64,000 bases of DNA from Euphorbia lathyris. Taxonomy: Eukaryota; Streptophyta; Magnoliopsida; Malpighiales; Euphorbiaceae. This document shows, one piece after another, positions 12,135 to 22,869 of the stretch. Positions within the stretch are counted from its first letter, which is position 1, and every line of letters starts with the position of its first letter. The stretch covers positions 19,385,001 through 19,449,000 of the forward strand of contig NC_088914.1 in NCBI RefSeq assembly GCF_963576675.1, in the 5' to 3' direction. The position numbers and the translations under genes are program-made. The notes under the pieces are model-generated. The model saw nothing but the letters and a program-made list of their open reading frames with translations. It did not search any database and had not been told where the DNA came from.

Positions 12135-12643
12135 GGGGTAAATTACACCCATTGCCATTGAACTTTACACATTTTAACATTGTGGCCACTGAATCTCAAT
12201 TCTTAATGATATAACCACTAAACTTTACACTTTTTAACACTCGTGGTCACTCAACTTTAACTAACTCCTCAAAATGACCGTTAACGACCTCAAAGTGAAA
12301 ATATTCAAGAATTAAAATTGTTCAAAACGACAATTACTATGAAACCACATTTTTTATTTTCCAAAACCACCTTTTTGGAGCTTTCACTTCACTCTCTCTC
12401 TCCTAACCAAACAACACCTAAATAACCTCAAATCGAAAATTTTCAAGAATTAAAGTTCCTTATAATATCGTTAACTCTAAATTTTTTTATTTTGAGGCCG
12501 TCAATGATCATTTTGAGACGTTGAGTGGCCACCGATTTTAAAAAAAAAATATAAAGTTCAGTGATCATACCGTTAAGAATTCAAATTCAATGACCACAAT
12601 GTTAAAATGGATAAAGTTCAGTGGCCATGGGTATAATTTACCC
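12135..12643. mobile_element. Mutator-like MITE, GGGTAAATTACACCCATGGCC family
   Basis: 509 bp with termini GGGGTAAATTACACCC and GGGTATAATTTACCC and a perfect 9-bp target duplication TTTATATAT (12126-12134, 12644-12652). The arms carry the CACTGAACTTTAC / GTAAAGTTCAGTG type repeats. Same family as 5472-5942 and 6337-6832. Confidence 0.85.
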
Positions 12644-12953
12644 TTTATATATGTATGTATGTATGTATAGTTACAAAAATGCTAAATGCTTGAATCGAGT
12701 GGTTTGAACTCTTGAATATACATATGTATCTGTTGTGAAATGTTTGGATAATATGAATGATGAATATGTTATTGAGATTATTTTCATGTGATCAGAACAA
12801 AATAGTACGAAGTTGGTATGTGTTAGAAATATTCAGGTTATGGGCTGAATGTTTATCCACCCGTATCCAAATATGAATTGGGGATCCTCCAAGTGATATA
12901 GAAGACCATATACTAAAAAATTCTTATTATACACCAAGTACAAAATAAAAAAA

Positions 12954-14054
12954 GGGTAAATTCCAAAAACAACCCTTGTGGTTTGATGTTGTTCCAAAAA
13001 AACTCTTGTGGTTTGTTATTACAAAAAAAAGGACTGTGGTTTGCGCCGTTAACCAAAAAACGGAAAATGACTTAACGGTGTTAAAATGCTGACGTGGCAC
13101 AAGGGTAAGGTTGAAAATTCGATTTTTTTTTTTTAATTTTTCTTTTTTCTTTTTCTTTTTCTTTTTCTTCCCTTCTCCCTTCTCCTTCCTTCTCTCCTCC
13201 TCCTTCTTCCTTCTCTTCTTCTTCTTCTTCTTTTTCTTTTTTTTTTTTTAAATTTCTGAAATTTTATTTTTTTTATTTTTTATTTTTTATTTTTCTTTTT
13301 CTTTTTCTTTTTCTTTTCCTTTTCCTTCTTCTTCTTCTTCTTCTTCTTCTCCTCCTCCTCCTCCTCCTCCTTCCCTTCTTCTTCTTCTTCTTCCTTCTTC
13401 TCCCCTCCTCCATTCTTCTTCTTCTTCATCCCTCTTCTTCTTCCTTTATTTTTTTCTTTTTTTTAAGTTTCGGAAATTTCCAGATTTTCGAAGAAATCTG
13501 GAATTTTCCCGAAATCTGGAAATTCCAGATTTCGGGAAAATTCCAAATTTCTTCGAGTAAGAGAATTTAAAAAAAAGAATAGAAAAAAAGAAGAAAAAGA
13601 AGGAGGAAGAAGAAAAAGGAAGAAGAAAGAAGAAGAAGGAGGAGAAAAGGAAGAAGGAGGAGGAGAGAAGGAAGAAGAAGGGAAAGGAAAAGAAGAAAAA
13701 GAAAAAGAAAAAGAAAAATTAAAAAAAATAAAATTTCAGAAATTTAAAAGAAGAAGAAGAAGAAGAAGAAGAAGGAAGAAGGAGGAGGAGGAGGAGGAGA
13801 GAAGGAAGAAGAAGGGAGAAGGGAAGAAAAAGAAAAAGAAAAAGAAAAAAGAAAAAAGAAAAATTTAAAAAAAAATAAAAAAAATCGAATTTCCAACCTT
13901 ACCCCTGTGCCACGTCAGCATTTTAACACCGTTAAGTCATTTTCCGTTTTTTGGTTAACGGCGCAAATCACAGTCCTTTTTTTTTGTAATAACAAACCAC
14001 AAGGGTTTTTTTGGAACAACATCAAACCACATGGGTTGTTTTTAGAATTTACCC
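12954..14054. mobile_element. 1.1-kb foldback element with polypyrimidine/polypurine arms
   Basis: Outer arms GGGTAAATTCCAAAAACAAC and its mirror GTTGTTTTTAGAATTTACCC, then GTGGTTTG-type repeats, then ATGCTGACGTGGCACA mirrored by TGTGCCACGTCAGCAT. The inner left arm (about 13130-13470) is almost pure C/T and the inner right arm (about 13560-13870) almost pure A/G. The centre is a hairpin, CCCGAAATCTGGA (13508-13520) and TCCAGATTTCGGG (13524-13536) around 3 nt. Flanked by T followed by 7-8 A, consistent with an 8-9-bp duplication. No coding capacity. Confidence 0.8.
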
Positions 14055-15387
14055 TAAAAAAAATGCTTCTACACTCGCGGATCAAAGCTTGACCTGCACT
14101 CATATTCTTTGCCTGCGAAAATACACTCTCTTCTTCTGCGTAGGGATGGTAATTGGTAGGGTACCCGCGGATAGTGCCAATTCCAAACTCTTACCCGTTT
14201 ATTTTTTTTAACTATTCGTACCCGCCCCATTACCCTAACGGGTATATTTTTTGCATCTCATATCCGTCCCATTTAATTCACGGGTACTCACAGGTACCCT
14301 TACCTGCTAAAAATCAACAGGGCCGTTCCTGACCTATTAGAGGCCCGGGGCGAGATGATAAATTTGGGCTCCTTCATATATACATTTTAATTTTTTTTAC
14401 AAGTTAAAAGTTAGATGAAAAGAAAATAGTCGGATATTCCAACTAGGTTGGTACACCCTAACGAATCTTCCAATATACCTAAGTCTGAATTTTATTAAAA
14501 CGCAAAGAATAAGAACAAAAAATTAAAAATACAATCCCAAAAAGGACTAACAAAAACGAAATTGCTCTAAACGATTAAAGTTATACATTCTTAAATTTTA
14601 ACCACTTAACTGTTAATCAGCTACCACAATGATCAACTCTCTTCGAAAAATTAATCAAACATTAACGAAATCAAAATACAAACTAAAACAAAGATGATAT
14701 CAGAACAAATAAATCCTAGACTCTTAATTTATAAAACCTAGTTTTTTATAATATATTAAAAATAATAATTTACTTAATTTGAAATTATTACTCAACATAA
14801 TGGTAGACAATTTTTGAAAAATGAAATTTAAATTTTCCTATAATTTAGTTATAATTTTATAAGTAATTATGATTTTGTTATGTAAAAGCCCTCGAAATAA
14901 ATAATCCAATGGAGTCCAAAGTAAAGCACAATGTTAAAATGGAAACAGTTGCTCTCGACATAGGTTGAAATTTGAGTTTTTAGCAAAATTAATATATGGT
15001 GATTTATATTAATATTGAAACAGTTGCCACCCTACAATTTATAATAATATTGGTTGAAATTGATTAAAAACAGAATCAACGCGATTTTTTGCTCTCATTA
15101 ACGCGGCTTAGGTTTTCTTTGTCTGAGGCCGTAATCTTCGCCGTCTGGTTTTTCCGGACGGTGTTTGCTCTCATACTTAGCTCCGCCGGTGTGTTTCCTT
15201 CTGATTTCAAGCGAGGTAGCGATGATGCGCGAGAGAGAGGGCGAGAAAGCGAAGAGAGAAAGAGAGCGGTCTAGGGAGAGAGGGGCCGGCAGGGAGCGGC
15301 GGGGCGCCGCAACTGGGGGGAGAGAGGCCGGATCGGCCGACGGTCGTGGTCTCTAGGGTGGATCTGTGTGCAGAAGGGGGTAGGGAG

Positions 15388-17094
15388 ATGGATGGCAAAG
15401 GGCCGGCTGGGATGGGGATGGGCGGGCTGTCTGGTTCTAATTCAGGGGAAGAGGGGGCGGTGAGGCGAGGAAGGAGAAAGGGAGATGGGTTGGGTGACCT
15501 GGGCGGGCGGGTTTTGAATCATAAGGGGTTCGACCAGGGGGTGGGAAGCCGGAGGGCGGAGGATCCGGGGTTGGCTGCGGTAACTGGTAAGGTTGGGGAT
15601 TCCCGTGTCACTTTAGCTAAGTGGTCTGTTCTTGGCCCTTCTGATTCAAATAAAATTGATAATTCTGAGGAGAAAGAGGCAATTAAAAATAATTGCAATC
15701 AAGGATTGAGTAAGAATTCGTGGAAAGACACGATGATGGGAGTAGTCACGGAAGAACCATTATTGTTAAATGATTTCCTGATGGATGGTGAATTGGATGA
15801 GGTGTTTTCTAATTCGGACGAGGAAGATGGGGAACATGATGATCCTCTTTGTCCTGTGATTCGGCTCTCATCGGCTGATAAACGTAGCTTCCGAGCTAAT
15901 TGAAAATTGTCTTTAATTGTGATGGTGCTTGGTAGAAGAATTAGTTTTAACTATTTTGCCTAGAGAATCCAGGCACAGTGGGCTAAAAAAGGGAAAGTTA
16001 ATATCACTGACTTGGAAAATGATTACTATGTAATTAAGTTTACACAGGCTGAAGATTACAATGTTTTGATTAATGGGCGCCCTTATATTATCTCTAATCA
16101 TGTTCTAGCCTTAAGGCCTTGGGTTCCTAATTTTAATCCGCATGATTGTTCGGTAAATAGAATTCTGACTTGGGTAAGATTCCCGGGGCTTCCAATTGAG
16201 TACTATAATGAAAGCTTTCTTAAAAATATTGGTGGGCTCGTTGGCAAAGTTCACCATGTGGACAAAACTACAATTGGGGCAGTTAGAGGCAAGTTTGCAA
16301 GGGTTTGTATCGATATTGACCTTGCTAAACCCCTTTTGTCTAAATTCTGTATACAAAATACAGTTTATTTTATTGAGTACGAAGGAATCCATAACATCTG
16401 CTATGAGTGTGGAATGTTTGGGCATATGTATGAGGGGTGTCCTAAAAGGAAGAAGATGGTGGAGGAGGTGGTTGAAGCTGTTAAGACTAGAGAAGAGGAA
16501 GTTCGAGGAGAAGGGAGGAATTTTGGTCCTTCGATGGTGGCTAAGAGGTCAGGGAGAAGAAGGACACGAGCGTCTGTTGTCCAGAACTGTCCTCCTGACA
16601 TTGTTAAGAATACTGCTCTGGTTATGAATGGTCCTGGGAACAAGGAGAGGCCATCTCCTAAGATGAAAGAAGTTACCAGTGAGGTTGCGGTCATCAGCTC
16701 AGGTTCTAGATTTGGGGCTCTTTCTATTGAGGATGACCAAGACTCTGATCATTCTATTGAGAACCTTGAGTCGAGTATGCCAGGATTAGAATCGGTGGAA
16801 CCAGCAGATAAGAATGTAGAGACAAATAACCCTCTCTTCGAGTCTAAAGTTGAGGCACAGGCTTGTCCTCAGGCCCAGGCCTTACAATTAAAGGAGAAGA
16901 ACAAAGAGGTTAGTATCCCTAAAACCTGTGTTGAACCTAGAAATAAAAAGGCCATAGGGGTTATTAAGATAAATATGAAAAAACCTAAGGGTAATCATAA
17001 GAACAAACAAAGCTCCTTGGAGATGTTGGACAAAAGGGGACCTACAGGTACCTCGTCTAGGCTCATAGGAGTCCCTAATAAATATCTGGTCTAG
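15388..17094 (+). pseudogene. LINE ORF1 (DUF4283 / zinc-knuckle nucleic-acid-binding protein), two in-frame stops
   Basis: The frame opens at ATG 15388 (an upstream GTG-initiated extension is unlikely) and runs to TAG 17092-17094, about 569 codons, with a TGA at 15901 and a TAG at 15961 as the only interruptions. The N-terminus is Gly/Arg-rich; the DUF4283-like region follows (GRPYIISNHVLALRPWVPNF, VRFPGLPIEYYN, GKVHHVDKTT), then a CCHC knuckle CYECGMFGHMYEGC, then a basic, low-complexity tail. In L1 elements this protein binds the element RNA. The stops look like point mutations because homology continues on both sides. Confidence 0.85.
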
Positions 17095-17129
17095 GGTATT
17101 GGGCCTGGAGGTCAGTAGTCTTCCGTCTT

Positions 17130-19825
17130 ATGGATTTGTTTGTTTGGAATGTTAGAGGAGCGGCTAGCAAGGCTACCCGCATCCATGTTAAAGATTTAAT
17201 TAAACAGTTTAATCCTTCTTGTTTTGCTTTACTGGAAACTAAAATCACAGTGGAAGTAAAGCTGATGAGGTGGTTAGAGTGTTTAAAAATTGGAAGTGTG
17301 TTAGATCAGAAGCTACTGGCAGGTCTGGAGGGATTTGGCTTTTTTGGAAGCCAAATCTGGTTCATTTTGATATCGTTAAGATTGATAAACAGTTTATTCA
17401 TAGTAAAGTGACCTTCCCTAGTAATAAACCTCTCTTTATCACTATTGTTTATGCTGATCCGATTCTGGCCAACCGTAAATGTCATTGGGAGGCTTTGTTT
17501 TCCCTTAGTACGAATCTGGACAAAGCTTGTAATCGGATTAACTGGGGTTTTATTTTGGATAGCTTGAAGAAAGCAAAAGATTCCGGATAAGTGGAGGAAG
17601 TTAATTGAGGCTTGCATTTCTTCTCCGGTCTTTCAAGTTTTGATTAATGGGGATATGTCTGAGGAATTTTCTCCTTCCAGGGGTATCCGTCAAGGGGATC
17701 TCATGAGCCCGTTCTTATTTGTAATTGCCATGGAGAGACTTACTCATCTTATCCAAGATGATGTCAGTTCGGGGAGGCTTCACCCGGTTTCCATTAATAA
17801 ATTCTGCCCTTTGATCACTCATATGTTCTTTGCTGATGATGTGATGATCTTTGTGGAGGGAAGTGAAGAGCAAATTGGTGTGATTATGGAGATCCTTTCT
17901 AACTTTTGCTCTGCTTCTGGTCAAAAACTTAACATTCAGAAGTCTAGGATGTTGTGCTCTAAAAACATGGACCAAAGGATCTGTAAGAAACTGAGTGAGA
18001 TTTCTGGAATCCCTCTTACCAAGGCCTTCGGGAACTACCTTGGAGTTCCTCTCCATAGTGATAGGGTTTCTAAGGCTTCTTTCAAAGAAATATTCGATAA
18101 AACTAATAAGAAGTGTGCAAATTGGAAAGCTAACTCCCTTTCTCTGGCAGGCCGTCTTACTTTAATCCAATCTGTGAACTGTGCGGCTCCAAATCATTTA
18201 ATGCAAGCCTGTAAGCTTCCGGAGCCTGTCCTTAATGGCCTGGATAAAATCAATCGTCGTTTCCTATGGGGGAACTCGGAAGAAGGAAATAAAATTCATT
18301 TGGTTCCTTGGAAGGATGTTTGTCAACCTAAAGATAGAGGTGGATTAGGAATTAGACAAGCCAGAGATAATAACAAAGTTCTGTTGATGAAACTTCTATG
18401 GAGAATGTGGCAGACCCCGTCGGCCCTTTGGGTTTGGTTGTTATGCGGTAAATACAGAAAAGATAAAATTTTTGGGGGTCCTAAAGATAGAGTTCCTTGT
18501 TGTTCCTTCTTATGGAAAGGGGTTAATGCAATTTTTTCCGAGTTCTGCTCTGGAATTGGTTGGTCGGTGGGCAATGGCAGATCTATTAGCTTTTGGAACG
18601 ATACCTGGCTTGGGGGGAAGTCTTTATTAGAAGAGTGTTTCTCTCCTCCGCCAATGGAGATCCGTCACTGGAATCTCTCCTGAAGATCCGGGGTGTTAAA
18701 GTGAGCAGTGAGGAGAATGATAAGGATAGGCATTGCTGGTCCCATACAAATAACGGGGCTTTCTCTTGTAAATCCACTTTTGAGGCTTTTTATATAAACT
18801 CGGATTCTCCGCCTTCAGCTGTTTGGAAGAGCGTTTGGGCCCTGAAGGTCCCCTATCGTATTAGGAGTTTCCTTTGGCTTGGGGCTAAAGGCAGGTTGCT
18901 CACTAACGTGGAAAGGAAAAGACGCCACTTAGTTGAAGCTGATACCTGCAGTAGATGCAAAGGTCAGGCTGAGACTATCTGCCATACTCTTAGAGACTGT
19001 GAGAAGAGCACTAAGGTGTGGAGGGAAGTTCTTCTGGGTTATTTGCTGCCTAATTTCTTGGCCTACCCTGGTCAAGATTGGTTCATTGATGGAGTTAAAG
19101 GGTTGGTTTTACCTGAACTTGAGCATGGTGCCATTCTCTTTACTGTTGTTTGTCACCAGCTGTGGCAGTGGAGGAATGCGGATATCTTTGGAGAAGGAGC
19201 ATCTACCTTTCCTAATTTACATGGTTTTTTTTCTAAAAAGATTAATACGATTATTGAAAGCTTTAAAGAGGAGGGTTTACCTCCTGCTAGCCAGAGGAAG
19301 GTGGTCCAGTTATTGGGTTGGAGCAAACCCGGAGAAGGGACTGTGAAGTTAAATACCGATGACTCCTGTCTTTCGGATGGTAGGATCGCGGCTGGTGGAG
19401 TCCTAAGAGACGTTGGAGGTGCTTGGGTGTCTGGCTTTGCTCAGAACTTTGGAGTGGGTTCTTCTTTCACTGCTAAGCTCTGGGGAATTTTCTCTGGACT
19501 TAGGCTAGCTAAGAACCTGGGGTTAAAAAGGTTGATGGTGGAATCTGACAACCTTGAAGCTGTTAAAAGTATCTCTAAAAATAAGACCAGCTATTTAGGC
19601 AGCCAAAACTTACTAAGAGGGATCAAAAGATTATGTTCCTCCTTCGATACCATCAATTTTGGGCATGTCTTCAGAGAGCAGAACAGGGTTGCTGACCGCC
19701 TTGCTGTTGAGGACCAGGAGAGGATGCTTGGTGTCTCTACCTTCCCATCGCCTCCGTGCTTCCTGTCTTCTTTGCTGTCTGATGATCTGGTTGGGGTTAG
19801 CTTTCCCAGGCTAATCCCGGGTTAA
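17130..19825 (+). pseudogene. LINE ORF2 (endonuclease-RT-RNase H), internally deleted and frameshifted
   Basis: Begins with the APE-type endonuclease start WNVRGA and LLETKI. There is a frameshift near 17255, then near 17540 the sequence jumps from the endonuclease (STNLD) straight to the middle of the reverse transcriptase (NRINWGFILDSL), so the endonuclease C-terminus and RT N-terminus are missing. A 1-nt shift follows near 17580. RT continues with SRGIRQGDLMSPFLF and the catalytic FADD (about 17830-17845), then a zf-RVT region, a frameshift between 18610 and 18680, and RNase H (about 19340-19740). In RNase H the first catalytic motif reads NTDDS and the usual AELWG glutamate is lysine (TAKLWG). 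Non-functional. Confidence 0.88.
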
Positions 19826-20289
19826 GTTTTTTCTGGGTTTTGTTTTTTCTTTCCTTTACCTACCAAAAAAAATATTGGTTGAAATTAGAAAACAAAACAA
19901 AACTGATTTTTTTTTATAAATTTGGGCCCCTAAGATAATGGGCCCTAGGAAACTGCCCCAAAATCAACCCTCAGGGCCAGTCCTAAGAATCAATACATAA
20001 AACAAAACAAAAAAATACAAATTTAACAAAGTATAAATTTAATAAACAATCCATAGGTCATTCATCTAAAAATAGAACAGATTAAACTTTAATCAATAAA
20101 AATAAAATAGTTTAGTGGTATCACTCAATGGTTGAAGAACAAAATATTGGGTTCAAATCTCACCTATTAGATCTAAAAAACAATAAAAGAAATTAATATA
20201 TAAGAGAATTATAACGGATACCGGGTACCCTAGGAGGTATTCCCATACTCGTCTCATACCCGTCACGAGTAATGGTTTTGATCCCATAA

Positions 20290-20415
20290 CTCAGCGTGGT
20301 TTTAAGTTTATGCAGATCGTCATCTATAGTATTATTCGGAGCAAAAGTAACCATGTGATTTTTCTCATTAGCAAAATCGATGCAAAAGGAAAAACGTCAT
20401 TACATTGGTGACGAG
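20290..20415. other. Short spacer
   Basis: Between the truncated hAT MITE and the next element; nothing recognised. Confidence 0.4.
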
Positions 20416-20417
20416 TA

Positions 20418-20597
20418 GGGGTGTCAATGAGCCTTGATAGTTCGCAAATTATTCAAGCTCAACTCGGTGAAAGCTCGATCAAAACTCGGTTCGAAATGAC
20501 TCAACTCGACTTCGAGATCGGCTCGAGTACTAACGAGCTGAGCCTAAGCTTCCTCAGGTTCGACTCGAAAGTACGCGAACAAGCTCAATTATTTTTA

Positions 20598-20633
<36 letters not shown>

Positions 20634-20965
20634 TTGTTTTAAACTTTTCTTTCATTAATTATTATTAGTTTTCATGACAATTCACAACTCATATGAGATT
20701 TAATCCATAAAAAAAAATGACACAAAAAAAACTCAGACTTTGAGTGTTTAGCTAGAAATTACGTTTTGATAAGGAACAAAATACATCACAAACAAGGACC
20801 GGTGGTGACAATTTATGACCCTAGACAAAATAAAGAATAAAACCCATTTAATAAAAAAAATTATATCTAACAACAATTGTATGTGATAAGAACAAACTTG
20901 ATAAAAGCTCAACTAGGTCAAAGTCGGTCAGATTCGATCAAAGCTTAGTTCGAGGTGGCTCGGCT
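20418..20965. mobile_element. hAT-like MITE (TAGGGGTGTCAATGAGCC type), partial
   Basis: The left end TAGGGGTGTCAATGAGCC followed by GCTCGA/ACTCGG repeats is typical of a widespread plant non-autonomous hAT family. The right part repeats GGCTCGGCTCGGG-like sequence in inverted sense (20930-20965), but a clean right terminus and target duplication were not found. Confidence 0.5.
20598..20632. repeat. (AT)n microsatellite
   Basis: Pure alternating TA run of about 34 bp inside the hAT-like MITE. Confidence 0.9.
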
Positions 20966-21032
20966 CGGGATACAAGAAAGAACAAAAAAACTTCAAATGA
21001 AAGAGAAACTACCAAACCTACCATATATAATA

Positions 21033-21330
21033 CTCCTTCCATTCCATATAAGTCATTTTAAGGTGTTTCATACAAATTAAGAAATACAATTAATATAAAG
21101 TCAAATTAATGAATTTACATGGTTAATTTTTTTTTAAAAAAATCTCTATTATGTAATGGTTAGGGAATAAGCTTTGAAATGTTAAGAAAACACGTAGATA
21201 CCTTAAAAACCAAGACAAAAATTCAATACTTGAACCGAAAAACTAAACAATTTTTTTTTAAAACTAAAACGACTTATATTTTGGAGAAAAATCAAATTCT
21301 AAAACGATCTATATAATGGAACGGAATGAG
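21033..21330. mobile_element. Stowaway-type MITE (Tc1/mariner)
   Basis: Ends CTCCTTCCATTCCATATAAG and, reverse-complemented, CTCATTCCGTTCCATTATAT, each next to TA (21031-21032, 21331-21332). 298 bp, AT-rich. A CTCCNTCCGTYCC-like terminus with a TA duplication is the Stowaway signature. Confidence 0.85.
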
Positions 21331-21527
21331 TAGTAGATTGATCAAAAACATTATTGAATAAAGAAAAAACGAAAGAGAAGTAAAGAATGAGCTTATCTTC
21401 CTGCTAAAACTGAAAGAAACCCCAAAAACCTGGATGATAAATTTGAGAGTTTTCTTGAAAGGGTCAACTAGAAGTGCAACTAGACCTAATTAATTAATTA
21501 TAGTAAAAAAACTCTAAAAAAATAATA

Positions 21528-22094
21528 GTCCATCAATTCCATTATATAAGTTATTAATATTATAAGGTGTTTTACACAAATTAAGAAATATAATTAATAG
21601 AGTGAAATTAATAAATTTACATTGGTTAACTAAAATTTTTTATCTCTCATGTAATGGTTGAGAAATAAACCTTAGAATTTTCAAAAATACATGGGTCAAG
21701 ATAAAAATGTAATGCTTGAACCGAAAAATTAAACTAAAAATTCTTAGAAAACTAGAACGACTTATATTCTAGAAAAAAACTCAATTGCTAGAATGACTTA
21801 TAAAGTGGATATGGTCGGTCCTGGTATTTTATGGGCTAGGCGAAATAAAAAAATAAGGAGCTCTTAATAAATAAAAATTGTACTTGAAAATGTAAAATAA
21901 AATTTTAGACTTAAAATACCATATTATTTTTACCCATTTTAGACCTAAATGGGTTTTATAACTACTGTTATAAAAAATTATTATTATATATATGGTAGAA
22001 AAAAAAATTGGATCCCTTTTGGCCCTATGCACTGGGCAACTGCACTCCAGGCCTATACCTAGAGCTGGCCTTGAAAGTGGAACATTGGAGGGAG
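21528..22094. mobile_element. Second Stowaway-type MITE, interrupted by a hAT element
   Basis: Left end GTCCATCAATTCCATTATAT and right end, reverse-complemented, CTCCCTCCAATGTTCCACTT, flanked by TA. The body resembles 21033-21330 (GGTGTTTTACACAAATTAAG, AGAACGACTTATATTCTAG). A 264-bp insertion sits at 21810-22073. Confidence 0.75.
21810..22073. mobile_element. Short hAT element nested in the Stowaway copy
   Basis: Perfect 8-bp duplication AAAGTGGA at 21802-21809 and 22074-22081. Termini TATGGTCGGTCCTGG and, reverse-complemented, CAAGGCCAGCTCTAG resemble those of 14318-19985. No reading frame of note. Confidence 0.8.
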
Positions 22095-22096
22095 TA

Positions 22097-22869
22097 ACAA
22101 TTAGGGATGATTGGTTATTCATTTTTTTTTCTTTTTGTCTGCATTTTCACTTTAAAATTGAGAGATTTAGGTATTTGGTTATATTTCTTTTTTGCCTTTT
22201 ATAATTAAAGAGTAGCTTTTTTTTATAAAAAAATATCAGCTTTTTGAGAAACCAGTCTTTTCTAACAGCAAACAACAAATAAACTAAGGGTCTTTAATAT
22301 ATTTTTAAGGAAAAATATTATTAGAGTTTAAAAAAAAAAAAAAGCTTGTTAAATAAATACAACATATTTAATTTATGGAGTAGGTTGGTGGAAAATCATT
22401 AATGAAGAGTAAGTCAAATCTAAATCTAAAAATTAGAAGCTTCTTACTTGAATACCTTTATTTTGAAAGTCTTCTACTCTTAGGTTAGGTGTAGCCCAAC
22501 TGGGCAGTGAATATAGAATTTTCATTCCCATAAATTAGAAACTGCAATTGCTTCTTCTAATGGAAAAACAAACAATTCTTTAATATTTGACTATTTATTT
22601 ATATTGAATTAGCTGACTTTTATTTTTGCAAATTTTAAAAAGATGTAATAATATTTTTTTTTTTGGTTTTAGATCAAATTTTACTTTATCTTCAAAAAAA
22701 AAAAAAGATAAAAGTTTACTTTATAAAATCCATACTTATACTTCTGCTTAAATTGGATAATATTGATTAATTTATAATTCGAAATATAACTTTTGTTTCA
22801 TATTCTTATTAGATAATACATTACAAAAAAATACACAAATAATAATAATTACTATTATTATAGTAGTCT
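22097..22869. other. AT-rich spacer, nothing recognised
   Basis: Long A and T runs; no supported gene or complete element. Confidence 0.45.

Larger units (their letters stand above)
15062..19870 (+). mobile_element. L1-type LINE, decayed, nested inside the 14318-19985 element
   Basis: A 16-bp target duplication AATATTGGTTGAAATT (15046-15061 and 19871-19886) brackets a 4.8-kb insertion ending in a short A run (TACCAAAAAA). Order: GC-rich leader, ORF1 with DUF4283 and zinc knuckle, ORF2 with endonuclease start, partial reverse transcriptase, zf-RVT and RNase H. This is the order of plant L1 retrotransposons. ORF1 has two stops, and ORF2 has frameshifts and a large internal deletion, so the copy is dead. 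Confidence 0.9.
14318..19985. mobile_element. Second hAT-type element nested in the first
   Basis: Left end CAGGGCCGTTCCTGACC; right end, reverse-complemented, TAGGACTGGCCCTGAGG. The flanks AAAATCAA (14310-14317) and AGAATCAA (19986-19993) match 7 of 8 and restore the outer MITE when the insertion is removed in thought. Conserved interior pieces such as AAATTTGGGCTCC and GGGCCCTAGG lie at both sides of the LINE. The 264-bp element at 21810-22073 appears to be a short relative. Confidence 0.75.
14141..20289. mobile_element. hAT MITE (TAGGGATGGYAAYKGGTAG family), interrupted; 3' end missing
   Basis: Left end TAGGGATGGTAATTGGTAGG, then CTCTTACCCG; after a 5.7-kb interruption the same element resumes at 19986 and matches the interior of the complete copy at 58208-58755 (AAACTTTAATCAATAA, TATCACTCAATGGTTGAA, TACCGGGTACCCTA). 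The match stops near 20289, about 120 bp short of the family's right end, so the 3' terminus is deleted. Confidence 0.75.

Noticed and set aside
15346..15387. Upstream start for LINE ORF1
   Set aside because: The frame there opens with GTG; the first ATG in frame is 15388.
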